A DNA stretch of 24,250 nucleotides, taken from assembly GCA_046759385.1 (NCBI GenBank), contig JBHICC010000042.1, positions 1-24,250 of the forward strand. Reading direction: 5' to 3'. The notes beneath the pieces were generated by a model. The model was given only the letters and a program-made list of their open reading frames with translations. It was not told the DNA's origin and searched no databases. The stretch comes from JBHICC01 sp046759385. Lineage in GTDB: Bacteria > Pseudomonadota > Gammaproteobacteria > Acidiferrobacterales > SPGG2. Below, piece by piece: positions 8,525-16,390 of this stretch. The number at the start of each line of letters is the position of its first letter. Within the stretch, counting starts at the first letter, position 1. The position numbers and the translations under genes were made by a program.

Positions 8525-10729
8525 ATGAGTGGATATCACAAAGACGCCCTTCCGCGGGGTTATCAGCTAGCCGAATACGCGATCGAGAGCGTGCTCGGCC
8601 ACGGCGGCTTTGGTGTCACCTATCTTGCTAGGGACGTGCAACTCGGCACCCAGGTCGCCATAAAAGAGTACCTTCCTCACGAGTTCGCGGCACGCAAAGG
8701 CGATACCGACATCATTCCCAATGACGATGATCAGACGGTAGCAACCTACCATTGCGGCTTGCAAGAGTTCTTGCGTGAGGGACAGGCGCTCGCGCAGTTT
8801 AAGCATCCGAACATCGTGCGCGTACTGCGTTTCTTGGAGGAGAACGGCACGGCCTACATGGTTATGGAGTATGAGAAGGGCGAAAGTCTCTCCCAGTATT
8901 TGAAAAATCACGGCCCATACTTAAACCAAAGCGACCTGCTGCGCATTTTCTTGCCGATTATGAACGGGCTGCACGCCGTGCATGAGGCGGGCATGTTGCA
9001 TCTCGACATCAAGCCCGAGAACATCTACCTGCGCGAGGATGGCACGCCGATGTTGATTGACTTTGGCTCGGCTAGGCAAGCGCTGGTGGGGCCTGGGCAG
9101 GCGCAAGGGGTCGCACTGACCCCAGGATATGCGCCCATCGAGCAATATCCTGGTAACGGCAAACAGGGGCCCGCGACCGACGTTTATGCGCTCGGCGCGA
9201 GCTTGCACCGCTGTATCAGTGGGAAGCGCCCGCTTGCCGCACCGGAACGCCAACAGGCGATCCAGAAGTATGAAAAAGATCCGCTGCCTCCAGCGACCGA
9301 GGTCGGTGGGACCGACTACCCTGCTTACGTGCTCCATACCATCGATTGGGCGTTGCAGGTGCATGCGGCCGAGCGACCCAAATCGACGCGCGACATGCAA
9401 GACGCGTTGATGGGCAAAGCACACACTGCGAGACGGGCGCACGCTCCCGGTCCCGCGAAGTTTGAGGCCCGCAAACCGACTGGCAATACATCCCTGCCAC
9501 CTCGCGCTGCCACCACGGCAAAACGGGCAAAAGTGCGTGTCCGCCGTCGCGGCGGTAAGGGTTGGCTGGCCGCCGCCATGTTGCTAGCCGCAATAGGTAT
9601 CGCCGCGCTTTTCTACGGCCCAACGTTGAAGGCACGCTATCCTGTGTTGGGCGACGTCTGGCGCAGTGTGGCCTCGGTGGGTTCAAGCGCAGCCGCTCGG
9701 CACGGCCCCCAATACACCGTACGCCGAGACGGTCGCGATACCGAAGACTCAACGAGTGGTGACAAGAGCGCGCGGGCCGCACGCCCAAAGCCGCTCAATC
9801 CTGCCAGTTGGCGCGCCTCCGGCGTATCCGGTGCTAAGGTGCTGCCGAACAGCCTCGAGCGTACCTTAAAAGGGCATACTGACTGGGTGCAGGCGGTGGC
9901 GATTTCACCGGACGGCAAGACGATTGCTTCGGCAGGCTACGATCGCACGATACGCATTTGGGATAGGTCGACCGGCAAACTGCGCCGAGTGCTTCGTGGT
10001 CACGGTCGGTCGATCAACGCCGTGGCGTACTCGACGAACGGCGCTTGGCTAGCCTCCGCGGGCGATGACGGCACGGTACGGCTTTGGAGCGCCGGAAGTG
10101 GGCGCCAACACGGTGCGCTCCAGGGGCCAGGGTATGCCGTGTACACGGTGGCGTTCTCGCCAGACGGGTCAAAGCTTGCGGCCAGCGGGAAAGACCGAAT
10201 TGTGTTCGTGTGGAATATGAGAAGCGGTGAGCTGCTGCACAGTCTAAACGGCCATCGCGACGATGTGCAGGCCATTGCGTTCTCGCCAGACGGGAAGCAT
10301 TTGGCCTCGGGCGGGGCAGATCGCAGAGTCAGGATCTGGACCTTGGAGAACGGGGTTGAAGTGGCCTCGATCGCCGGCCACAAAGACGTCATCCTGTCAC
10401 TAGCTTATTCACCTGATGGGCGTTTGCTTGCGTCCGGCGGTTCCAAGAACGTGATCAAGTTGTGGAATGCTCGCACAGGCAGGCTCATTCGCACTTTCCC
10501 GGGCGTACGCCACGCAGTGTTGTCGTTGACGTTTTCGCCTGATGGTCAGTGGCTTGCCACAGGCGGGGGCGGTAAGGTCGTGAGGTTGTGGAATGTCGAA
10601 AATGCCAGGGTCGCGCAAACCTTACGCGGCCACCAAGGCTACGTACACGCGGTCGCCTTTGCGCCGAACGGGGCCGCCTTGGTTTCGGCTAGCCGCGATC
10701 ACACGATTAAGGTCTGGACGGCTAACTAA
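8525..10729 (+). CDS. Membrane Ser/Thr protein kinase with C-terminal WD40 propeller
   Basis: A 734-residue three-part protein. Residues 15-295 are a Hanks-type kinase: glycine loop GHGGFG at 25-30, ATP lysine Lys47 (VAIKEY), probable alpha-C Glu85, catalytic loop HLDIKPEN at 159-166 with Asp161 and Asn166, and DFG at 179-181. GYAPIEQY at 201-208 stands where APE is expected. HLD in place of HRD makes it a non-RD kinase. A basic linker leads to one membrane helix at about 345-364, then a linker and seven WD40 repeats (446-734), enough for one closed propeller. By topology the kinase is cytoplasmic and the propeller periplasmic. The substrate is unknown. A 158-base gap separates it from der, and AGG lies 4 nt before the ATG. 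Its stop overlaps that of convergent xseA. E. coli has no such gene here, so it is an insertion in a conserved block. Confidence 0.92.
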   Translation: MSGYHKDALPRGYQLAEYAIESVLGHGGFGVTYLARDVQLGTQVAIKEYLPHEFAARKGDTDIIPNDDDQTVATYHCGLQEFLREGQALAQFKHPNIVRVLRFLEENGTAYMVMEYEKGESLSQYLKNHGPYLNQSDLLRIFLPIMNGLHAVHEAGMLHLDIKPENIYLREDGTPMLIDFGSARQALVGPGQAQGVALTPGYAPIEQYPGNGKQGPATDVYALGASLHRCISGKRPLAAPERQQAIQKYEKDPLPPATEVGGTDYPAYVLHTIDWALQVHAAERPKSTRDMQDALMGKAHTARRAHAPGPAKFEARKPTGNTSLPPRAATTAKRAKVRVRRRGGKGWLAAAMLLAAIGIAALFYGPTLKARYPVLGDVWRSVASVGSSAAARHGPQYTVRRDGRDTEDSTSGDKSARAARPKPLNPASWRASGVSGAKVLPNSLERTLKGHTDWVQAVAISPDGKTIASAGYDRTIRIWDRSTGKLRRVLRGHGRSINAVAYSTNGAWLASAGDDGTVRLWSAGSGRQHGALQGPGYAVYTVAFSPDGSKLAASGKDRIVFVWNMRSGELLHSLNGHRDDVQAIAFSPDGKHLASGGADRRVRIWTLENGVEVASIAGHKDVILSLAYSPDGRLLASGGSKNVIKLWNARTGRLIRTFPGVRHAVLSLTFSPDGQWLATGGGGKVVRLWNVENARVAQTLRGHQGYVHAVAFAPNGAALVSASRDHTIKVWTAN

Positions 10730-12095
10730 CGTCCGCGTCGTCTAGCGTTTCCTCAACCCGGCAGGAAAGCTGTCCGCGCGCAAGACGCGCTTCCACGCGC
10801 TCTCCCCGTTGCACCTTAGCTGCGTCGGTAATCACTTTAGCGCTGTTCGACTCGGTTACGATCGCGTAGCCGCGTTCTAAGGTTGCGAGCGGGCTCAGAT
10901 TGTTCAGGCTCTTAGTGGCCGCTCGCAGCCGCTGCTTTTCGCGGGCGAGCACATGGCGCATTGCGCCGAGCAAGCGAATTCGACATTGTTCGCGACGCAC
11001 CACGAATTCCCGTATACGAACCTCTGGTGAGTATTCCTTCAGGTGCGCGGATGCCGTCAGTAATCGCTTCTCGGCCCTATAGAGCGTGGCTGCACAAGCT
11101 GCATGCAAGTGCTGTTCAATACTCTCGAGGCGCTCAGACAATAAGCCAATACGCTGTTTCGGGTGCGCCAGCCGTGCAACGAGCCAGTCAAGCTTCTGTT
11201 GCCTAGTGGCGATCGCGTCTCGAGCGAGGCGCTCGATGCGGCCGACCTTGTGCTCAAATGCCCCGGCCCATTCATACTGATCAGGACTTAACAACTCGGC
11301 CGCCGCCGTCGGCGTCGGCGCACGTACATCGGCAACAAGATCCGACAACGTCACGTCCGTCTCATGGCCCACGCCACAAACGATTGGCAATTGGCAAGCG
11401 AAGATGGCACGCACAACCGACTCGTCGTTAAAGGCCGACAAGTCTTCGAGCGAGCCGCCGCCGCGCGTGAGAACTAGCGCGTCGCAATCTTTGCGTCTTG
11501 ATGCGAGGCCGATGGCAGCCGTGATCTCCTGGGCAGCGCCGTCGCCTTGAACGGGAACCGGGTAGAGCAGCATGGAAATCGCTGGAAACCGCCGTCGCAA
11601 GGTGATAACAATGTCATGGAACACCGCACCGGCAGGTGAGGTGATAACTCCTATTCTCTTGGGGAGACGCGGCAGCGATTTCTTGTGAGCGACATCAAAC
11701 AAACCTTCCTGAGACAGTCGTTGCTTCAGCGCCTCGAGTGCGCGCCGCAACGCACCTTCGCCCGCCTCTTCGAGACGCTCCACGATAAGCTGAAACTCGC
11801 CCCGCCCTTCATAAAGGCTGACTCGTGCGCGGACAACAACCTGGCTGCCATCGCCGGGAACGACATCGATATTACGCTGCTGGGTACGGAAGAGAGCGCA
11901 CCGGATCTGTGATTGATCGTCCTTGAGCGAGAAGTAGATGTGTCCCGACGCTGGGCGCGAGAGGTTCGAGATTTCGCCCTCAACCCAAATTAACGCGGGG
12001 AATCCACTTTCGAGCAGCCGCTTGGCAGACCATGCTAGACGCGACACCGTGTAGACATCGCGGAATGAGCTGGGTAGCCGAGGCTGTCGGGGCAT
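10722..12095 (-). CDS. xseA: Exodeoxyribonuclease VII large subunit
   Basis: Large subunit of exonuclease VII, which degrades single-stranded DNA in both directions and acts in mismatch repair and removal of damaged ends. Starting at the ATG whose complement is at 12093-12095 gives 457 residues, close to the E. coli length, with MPRQPRLPSSFRDVYTVSRL followed by an OB-fold domain (IWVEGEISNLSRPASGHIYF). The catalytic core has TSPAGAVFHDI, LTRGGGSLEDLSAF and the GVGHETDVTLSDLVAD segment; a coiled-coil region and a short C-terminal ERGYAIV domain follow. A TTG at 12140 would extend it, but that codon lies inside a transcription terminator, so it is rejected. It is convergent with the kinase gene, with an 8-nt overlap. 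The small subunit xseB is not in the window. Confidence 0.95.
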   Translation of the reverse strand: MPRQPRLPSSFRDVYTVSRLAWSAKRLLESGFPALIWVEGEISNLSRPASGHIYFSLKDDQSQIRCALFRTQQRNIDVVPGDGSQVVVRARVSLYEGRGEFQLIVERLEEAGEGALRRALEALKQRLSQEGLFDVAHKKSLPRLPKRIGVITSPAGAVFHDIVITLRRRFPAISMLLYPVPVQGDGAAQEITAAIGLASRRKDCDALVLTRGGGSLEDLSAFNDESVVRAIFACQLPIVCGVGHETDVTLSDLVADVRAPTPTAAAELLSPDQYEWAGAFEHKVGRIERLARDAIATRQQKLDWLVARLAHPKQRIGLLSERLESIEQHLHAACAATLYRAEKRLLTASAHLKEYSPEVRIREFVVRREQCRIRLLGAMRHVLAREKQRLRAATKSLNNLSPLATLERGYAIVTESNSAKVITDAAKVQRGERVEARLARGQLSCRVEETLDDADVS

Positions 12096-12125
12096 ATGCT
12101 GAACATACCGCCAATCGCGCCTACG

Positions 12126-12153
12126 AAAAAGCCAGGTCAAAGCCCGGCTTTCT
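12126..12153 (-). terminator. Intrinsic terminator of the small lipoprotein gene
   Basis: Read on the minus strand, AAAGCCGGG - CTTTGA - CCTGGCTTT forms a 9-bp stem (one G-U pair) with a 6-nt loop and runs into a T tract. It lies about 40 nt after the lipoprotein stop and just before xseA, so the two minus-strand genes are probably separate transcription units. Read on the plus strand it lacks a good T tract. Confidence 0.75.
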
Positions 12154-12193
12154 CACGCTATATCTACAAACGGGAACGACGACGGCTCGGTCT

Positions 12194-12496
12194 TTAAATA
12201 TCCGGGTAGACTACCGGCGGATTCGCTTGCTCACGCGCCTGTTGCTGCGCCATCTTGGCTTCGTTGAGGGCGCGTTGTGCGAGCTCCTTGGCCTTTCTTT
12301 TGTCACCCTGTTCTTGCGCCAACCGGCTTTCGCGCAGGTACTTTTCGGTGTCGCGCCAAAGGAAGCCCATCTGCTTGGCGATGTTTACTTCATTCGATGC
12401 CTGGGAGTAGAGCTGGTCATAGGCGCTAGGGCCCTTGGTTGCGCAGCCGGTGAGAAACAAAAACGCAAGCATAGCCAATATGGCAACCTTCCTCAT
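12194..12496 (-). CDS. Small lipoprotein, helical; resembles SoxXA-binding-type proteins
   Basis: A 100-residue protein that begins MRKVAILAMLAFLFLTGCAT: a signal peptide with lipobox LTGC and lipidated Cys18. The mature part is charged and predicted helical, with QMGFLWRDTEKYLRESRLA and an Ala/Gln/Lys-rich helix, then a short NPPVVYPDI tail. The WRDT segment followed by a repeat of the form GDxxKAxELAxxAL reminds me of the SoxXA-binding (SoxK-like) and DUF4398-type lipoproteins, but no database search was possible. The start is well supported by AGGAGG 10 nt upstream. The longer open frame on this strand runs into the antisense of guaB and is not real. It is divergent from guaB and ends in its own terminator before xseA. 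Role unknown, probably periplasmic. Confidence 0.82.
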   Translation of the reverse strand: MRKVAILAMLAFLFLTGCATKGPSAYDQLYSQASNEVNIAKQMGFLWRDTEKYLRESRLAQEQGDKRKAKELAQRALNEAKMAQQQAREQANPPVVYPDI

Positions 12497-12544
12497 CGTC
12501 AGTTCGCCTCCTATTCGCTTCTCGCGCGGTTCTCGTCGGTCCGC

Positions 12545-12573
12545 ACGGTAAAGCACTACGTGATGTGGGTCAA
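12545..12573 (-). promoter_or_regulatory. Possible promoter of the small lipoprotein gene
   Basis: On the minus strand, TTGACC (complement of 12568-12573, 5 of 6 to the -35 consensus) is followed after 17 bp by TACCGT (complement of 12545-12550, a weak 3 of 6 to the -10 consensus). It lies between the divergent lipoprotein and guaB genes. The weak -10 keeps confidence low. Confidence 0.3.
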
Positions 12574-12592
12574 CTACAATTAGTGTATTCGG

Positions 12593-12621
12593 TGGACCGA
12601 CTAATTTCCGTCTTTTATAAT
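12593..12621 (+). promoter_or_regulatory. Sigma-70 promoter of guaB, placed for a leaderless transcript
   Basis: A perfect TATAAT at 12616-12621 and TGGACC at 12593-12598 (4 of 6 to the -35 consensus) are separated by 17 bp. The -10 box ends only 5 nt before the guaB ATG at 12627, so transcription would begin at or within a base or two of the A of the start codon. Confidence 0.55.
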
Positions 12622-12626
12622 AGCGC

Positions 12627-14111
12627 ATGGAGCGTATCCAAGAAGCACTTACGTTCGATGACGTCCTGCTCGTCCCCGCCCACTCGCGCGTTTTGCCCCG
12701 GGACGTCGATCTCAAGACCCCACTGACCCGAGGCATACAGTTAAACATCCCGCTGCTGTCCTCAGCCATGGACACGGTCACCGAAGCTAGCACGGCAATC
12801 TGCCTCGCGCAGGAAGGCGGACTCGGCGTTATACACAAGAACATAACGCCACAACGCCAGGCCGACGAGGTGCGTAAGGTAAAGCGTTCCGAAAGTGGGG
12901 TCATAACCAATCCAATCACAGTCGCTGCGAACACGAGTATCCGTGAAGTCATGGCGTTGATGCGAGCTCACAACATTTCCGGTGTGCCGGTAACAGACAA
13001 CGGCGCGCTTGCGGGGATCGTAACGAGCCGGGACCTTCGCTTCGAGCCGAGTTTGGATGAACCCGTCAGTCGCGTGATGACAGCGAAAGATCGGTTGGTC
13101 ACTGTAAGGGAGGGGGCGAATCGTGAAGATGTCGTGCGGCTGTTGCACCAACATCGCATCGAAAAAGTGCTCATCATCGATGATAATTTCGGACTCAAGG
13201 GGTTGATCACTTTCAAAGATATCCAAAAGGCAACCGAGTATCCCGGTTCCGTAAAGGATAGCAATGCACGACTGCGGGTAGGCGCGGCTGTCGGTGTGGG
13301 ACGTGGAACCGAGGAACGCGTCGAAGCGCTGATCGAGGCTGAGGTCGATGTTATCGTCGTCGATACGGCGCATGGCCATTCGCAAGCAGTGATCGACCGC
13401 GTCAACTGGATCAAACAGCGATTTGCGGACGTGCAGGTCGTGGGCGGCAATATCGCGACAGGCGAGGCGGCAAAGGCGCTCGTTGACGCTGGTGTCGATG
13501 CAGTCAAGGTCGGCATCGGGCCCGGTTCGATCTGTACGACGCGTATCGTAGCCGGCGTCGGCGTGCCGCAGATTACGGCGATCACCAATGTATCAAAGGC
13601 GCTTAGGGGTACGAGCGCGCTACTGATCGCCGACGGCGGTATCCGTTACTCCGGTGATATCGCCAAGGCTATCGTCGCGGGCGCACACTCGGTGATGGTC
13701 GGGAGTCTGCTCGCCGGCACCGATGAGGCGCCGGGTGAAGTCGAGCTGTTTCAAGGGCGCTCTTATAAGACGTACCGCGGTATGGGCTCATTAGGAGCAA
13801 TGGGTGAGGGTTCGAGCGATCGCTACTTTCAGGAACAGACATCGGTTACGCACAAACTCGTGCCGGAAGGCATTGAGGGGCGCGTGCCCTACAAGGGATC
13901 AATGGTAAAGATCATTCATCAGTTGATGGGTGGGCTGCGTGCGAGCCTCGGTTATACGGGATGCGAGAATCTCGACGAACTACGCACACGGGCGCAGTTC
14001 GTGCGCGTCACCAACGCCGGGGTGCGGGAAAGCCACGTGCACGACGTCATGATCACGAAAGAGGCACCCAACTATCAGCGCGACTCCATGGATGGTGAGT
14101 TCGATAACTGA
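12627..14111 (+). CDS. guaB: Inosine-5'-monophosphate dehydrogenase
   Basis: Oxidises IMP to XMP with NAD, the committed step of GMP synthesis. The 494-residue protein starts MERIQEALTFDDVLLVPAHS, aligned with the family from its first residues. Residues about 95-205 are a pair of CBS domains inserted in the TIM barrel, which bind adenine or guanine nucleotides for allosteric control. The catalytic loop GIGPGSICTTR puts the active-site cysteine at 303, matching Cys305 of E. coli; the mobile flap is around YRGMGSLGAM and SDRYFQ. No Shine-Dalgarno sequence precedes the ATG, which fits the leaderless promoter noted upstream. guaA follows after about 110 bases, and the two catalyse consecutive steps. 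Confidence 0.96.
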   Translation: MERIQEALTFDDVLLVPAHSRVLPRDVDLKTPLTRGIQLNIPLLSSAMDTVTEASTAICLAQEGGLGVIHKNITPQRQADEVRKVKRSESGVITNPITVAANTSIREVMALMRAHNISGVPVTDNGALAGIVTSRDLRFEPSLDEPVSRVMTAKDRLVTVREGANREDVVRLLHQHRIEKVLIIDDNFGLKGLITFKDIQKATEYPGSVKDSNARLRVGAAVGVGRGTEERVEALIEAEVDVIVVDTAHGHSQAVIDRVNWIKQRFADVQVVGGNIATGEAAKALVDAGVDAVKVGIGPGSICTTRIVAGVGVPQITAITNVSKALRGTSALLIADGGIRYSGDIAKAIVAGAHSVMVGSLLAGTDEAPGEVELFQGRSYKTYRGMGSLGAMGEGSSDRYFQEQTSVTHKLVPEGIEGRVPYKGSMVKIIHQLMGGLRASLGYTGCENLDELRTRAQFVRVTNAGVRESHVHDVMITKEAPNYQRDSMDGEFDN

Positions 14112-14220
14112 CACGTGTTAACGGACTACGTGAATCAAGCTACCGCGTGCCGCTAACAATCTGTCCGAGATGAGACCGGTCACCGCAGCGCCACCCCCTT
14201 TAATCGATGTTGAACGGGCA

Positions 14221-15795
14221 ATGACAGATCCGCATGCTGAACGTATTCTGATTCTCGACTTCGGGGGACAGTACACGCAACTGATCGCGCGCCGGGTGCG
14301 AGAAGCTGGCGTGTACTGTGAGCTGCATCCCCATGACATCCCAGTCGACGAGATTCGAACCTTTGCACCGCGTGGCATTATTTTCTCCGGAGGGCCGGAA
14401 TCAGTCACCGGCTCTGAGACACCGCGCGCGTCGCCAGTGATCTTTGAGTTGAATGTACCAATTCTCGGCATTTGCTACGGCATGCAGCTGTTGGCGGCCG
14501 AATTCGGTGGGGCGGTAGATACCTCGGCCCATCGCGAGTTCGGGCATGCGCAAGTACGTGTGCGTGGCCGGTCCCGATTGCTTTCCGGTATCGCCGATAA
14601 GACCGATAACGATGAGCAAGTATTGCTTGATGTCTGGATGAGTCACGGCGACCGGGTGGCGCGAATGCCGCCCGGGTTTGAGGTCGTCGCGAGCACGGAT
14701 AACGCGCCGCTGGCGGCCATTAGCGACGAGCGGCGTGGCCTTTACGGGGTGCAGTTCCATCCCGAAGTAACGCACACCAAGCAAGGTCAGGCGATCCTAC
14801 AGCGTTTCGTGCACGATATCTGTGGTTGCGGGTCTTTGTGGACATCCGGCAACATCATCGAAAACCTAGTTGAGTCGGTGCGCACCCGCGTGGCTAACGA
14901 TACCGTGTTGCTGGCATTGTCCGGCGGCGTGGACTCCTCGGTCGTGGCCGCACTCCTGCACCGCGCTATCGGCGACCAGCTCACCTGTATCTTTGTAGAC
15001 AACGGTCTGCTGAGACTCAACGAGGCGGATCAGGTTATAAAGACCTTCTCTGAGCACATGGGGATCAAGTTGGTTCGCGTCGAAGCGGAGAAGCGCTTTC
15101 TTTCGGCGCTTGCTGGCATCGTCGAGCCCGAGGAGAAGCGCAGGATCATTGGCCGGCTTTTCATCGAGGTGTTTGAGGAGCATGCGCAGACAGTCGCGGG
15201 AGCAAAATGGCTGGCGCAGGGAACGATCTATCCGGATGTCATCGAGTCGGCCGGCGCCAAAACGGGTAAAGCCCACGTTATTAAGACGCACCACAACGTC
15301 GGTGGTCTGCCGGAGCGTCTGCACCTGCAGTTGCTCGAACCGCTACGGGAGCTTTTCAAAGACGAGGTCCGACGCATCGGCGAAGCGCTCGGTTTGCCGC
15401 ATGAACTCGTTTATCGACACCCGTTCCCAGGGCCAGGCCTTGGTGTGCGCATACTAGGCGAGGTAAAGAAAGAGTATGCCGACCTGCTGCGTCAAGCCGA
15501 TGCGATCTATCTCGACGAGCTGCGGCGAAACGACCTGTATGACAAGGTCAGCCAAGCCTTTGCGGTATTTCTCCCCGTTAGATCGGTTGGTGTCGTTGGC
15601 GACCAGCGTGCGTATGAGTATGTTGTTGCGCTGCGCGCTGTCGAAACAGTTGATTTCATGACGGCCAACTGGGCTAACCTTCCAGCTGATGTACTCGCTA
15701 CGGTCTCACGGCGTATCATTAATGAAGTGCGTGGCATAAGCCGGGTCGTTTACGACGTTTCCAGCAAACCACCCGCGACCATTGAATGGGAATAA
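14221..15795 (+). CDS. guaA: GMP synthase (glutamine-hydrolysing)
   Basis: Converts XMP to GMP using ATP and glutamine-derived ammonia. From the ATG at 14221 the protein is 524 residues, one shorter than E. coli GuaA, and begins MTDPHAERILILDFGGQYTQ. The class I glutamine amidotransferase domain has Cys85 in GICYGMQLL and the His-Glu pair in FHPEVTH. The ATP-pyrophosphatase domain has the P-loop LSGGVDSS, and the C-terminal dimerisation domain ends KPPATIEWE. An earlier in-frame ATG at 14170 would add 17 residues with no family counterpart; neither start has a strong ribosome-binding site, so the choice rests on homology. Probably co-transcribed with guaB. Confidence 0.95.
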   Translation: MTDPHAERILILDFGGQYTQLIARRVREAGVYCELHPHDIPVDEIRTFAPRGIIFSGGPESVTGSETPRASPVIFELNVPILGICYGMQLLAAEFGGAVDTSAHREFGHAQVRVRGRSRLLSGIADKTDNDEQVLLDVWMSHGDRVARMPPGFEVVASTDNAPLAAISDERRGLYGVQFHPEVTHTKQGQAILQRFVHDICGCGSLWTSGNIIENLVESVRTRVANDTVLLALSGGVDSSVVAALLHRAIGDQLTCIFVDNGLLRLNEADQVIKTFSEHMGIKLVRVEAEKRFLSALAGIVEPEEKRRIIGRLFIEVFEEHAQTVAGAKWLAQGTIYPDVIESAGAKTGKAHVIKTHHNVGGLPERLHLQLLEPLRELFKDEVRRIGEALGLPHELVYRHPFPGPGLGVRILGEVKKEYADLLRQADAIYLDELRRNDLYDKVSQAFAVFLPVRSVGVVGDQRAYEYVVALRAVETVDFMTANWANLPADVLATVSRRIINEVRGISRVVYDVSSKPPATIEWE

Positions 15796-15800
15796 CTCAT

Positions 15801-15828
15801 GAACCGTGAGCCGTAAACCGTTAACTGT
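15801..15828. repeat. 7-bp tandem repeat array, left arm
   Basis: Four consecutive degenerate heptamers after the guaA stop: GAACCGT, GAGCCGT, AAACCGT, TAACTGT. The same unit occurs in inverted orientation at 15912-15946, so the two arrays could pair across about 83 bases. Confidence 0.6.
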
Positions 15829-15886
15829 AGTATCGTGAGTAGTGACTCCTCAGTAGCAAGCCGTTCCGCCTCGCAGCAGAATCTAA

Positions 15887-16390
15887 ATGAAAGGTGATTG
15901 CCAAAACACACACGGTTCACGGTTCACGGATCACAAGTCACGGGCCCGCGATGAGGCCTGGATGCATCGTGCGCTGGTGCTAGCGGCCCATGCGGAGCGA
16001 TTGGGAGAGGTGCCAGTCGGTGCCGTGGTGGTCGTGGATGAGGACGTTATTGGTGAGGGATGGAATCAGCCGATCAGCGCCAGCGACCCCACCGCTCACG
16101 CCGAGATTGTGGCACTTCGTGCGGCTGCGAGACAAACAAGTAATTACCGGCTTCCCGGATCGACTCTATATGTGACCCTTGAACCCTGCGTGATGTGCGC
16201 GGGCGCTATCGTGCAGGCCCGCATTGAACGCGTTGTTTACGGTGCCCCAGATCCGCGAACCGGAGCGGGAGGCTCAGTTTTCGATCTTCTTGATGCGTCT
16301 GCGCTGAATCACCGTGCGCAAGTGGCCAGCGGAGTGTTGGGTGCGCAGTGCAGTGAGCGACTGCGTTCTTTTTTCGAACGCAAACGCTAG
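15887..16390 (+). CDS. tadA: tRNA-specific adenosine deaminase TadA
   Basis: Deaminates A34 of tRNA-Arg(ACG) to inosine. The zinc and catalytic motifs are complete: HAE at residues 71-73 (His71, proton-shuttling Glu73) and PCVMC with Cys101 and Cys104, in the familiar context NYRLPGSTLYVTLEPCVMCAGA. The first 20 or so codons translate an intergenic 7-bp repeat array (HGSRFTDHKSRAR) and have no family counterpart. ARDEAWMHRALVLA then aligns with the first TadA helix. Starts are ATG at 15887 (167 residues) or ATG at 15962 (142 residues, GAGG 5 nt upstream); the second loses a tryptophan that precedes the helix methionine in E. coli. It follows guaA by 91 bases. A perfect 7-bp inverted repeat with a T-rich loop (16362-16382) lies in the last codons. 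Confidence 0.93.
   Translation: MKGDCQNTHGSRFTDHKSRARDEAWMHRALVLAAHAERLGEVPVGAVVVVDEDVIGEGWNQPISASDPTAHAEIVALRAAARQTSNYRLPGSTLYVTLEPCVMCAGAIVQARIERVVYGAPDPRTGAGGSVFDLLDASALNHRAQVASGVLGAQCSERLRSFFERKR
15912..15946. repeat. 7-bp tandem repeat array, right arm, inside the tadA frame
   Basis: Five heptamers: ACGGTTC, ACGGTTC, ACGGATC, ACAAGTC, ACGGGCC. Their reverse complements (GAACCGT and variants) match the array at 15801-15828. The array lies inside the apparent 5' end of tadA and supplies codons there. Confidence 0.6.

Noticed and set aside
9860..10729. Repeated DNA segments in the 3' third of the kinase gene
   Set aside because: They are the seven WD40 units of one protein, not a DNA repeat array or CRISPR.
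12032..12583. 183-codon plus-strand frame opposite the xseA start and the small lipoprotein
   Set aside because: The minus-strand lipoprotein has a signal peptide, lipobox, strong ribosome-binding site and terminator; the plus-strand frame has none of these.
12497..12952. Upstream extension of the small lipoprotein frame
   Set aside because: It runs antisense into guaB; the internal ATG with AGGAGG and a signal peptide is clearly the true start.
12762..13588. Two minus-strand frames over 200 codons opposite guaB
   Set aside because: Both mirror the conserved guaB coding strand, and neither has recognisable domains or a ribosome-binding site.
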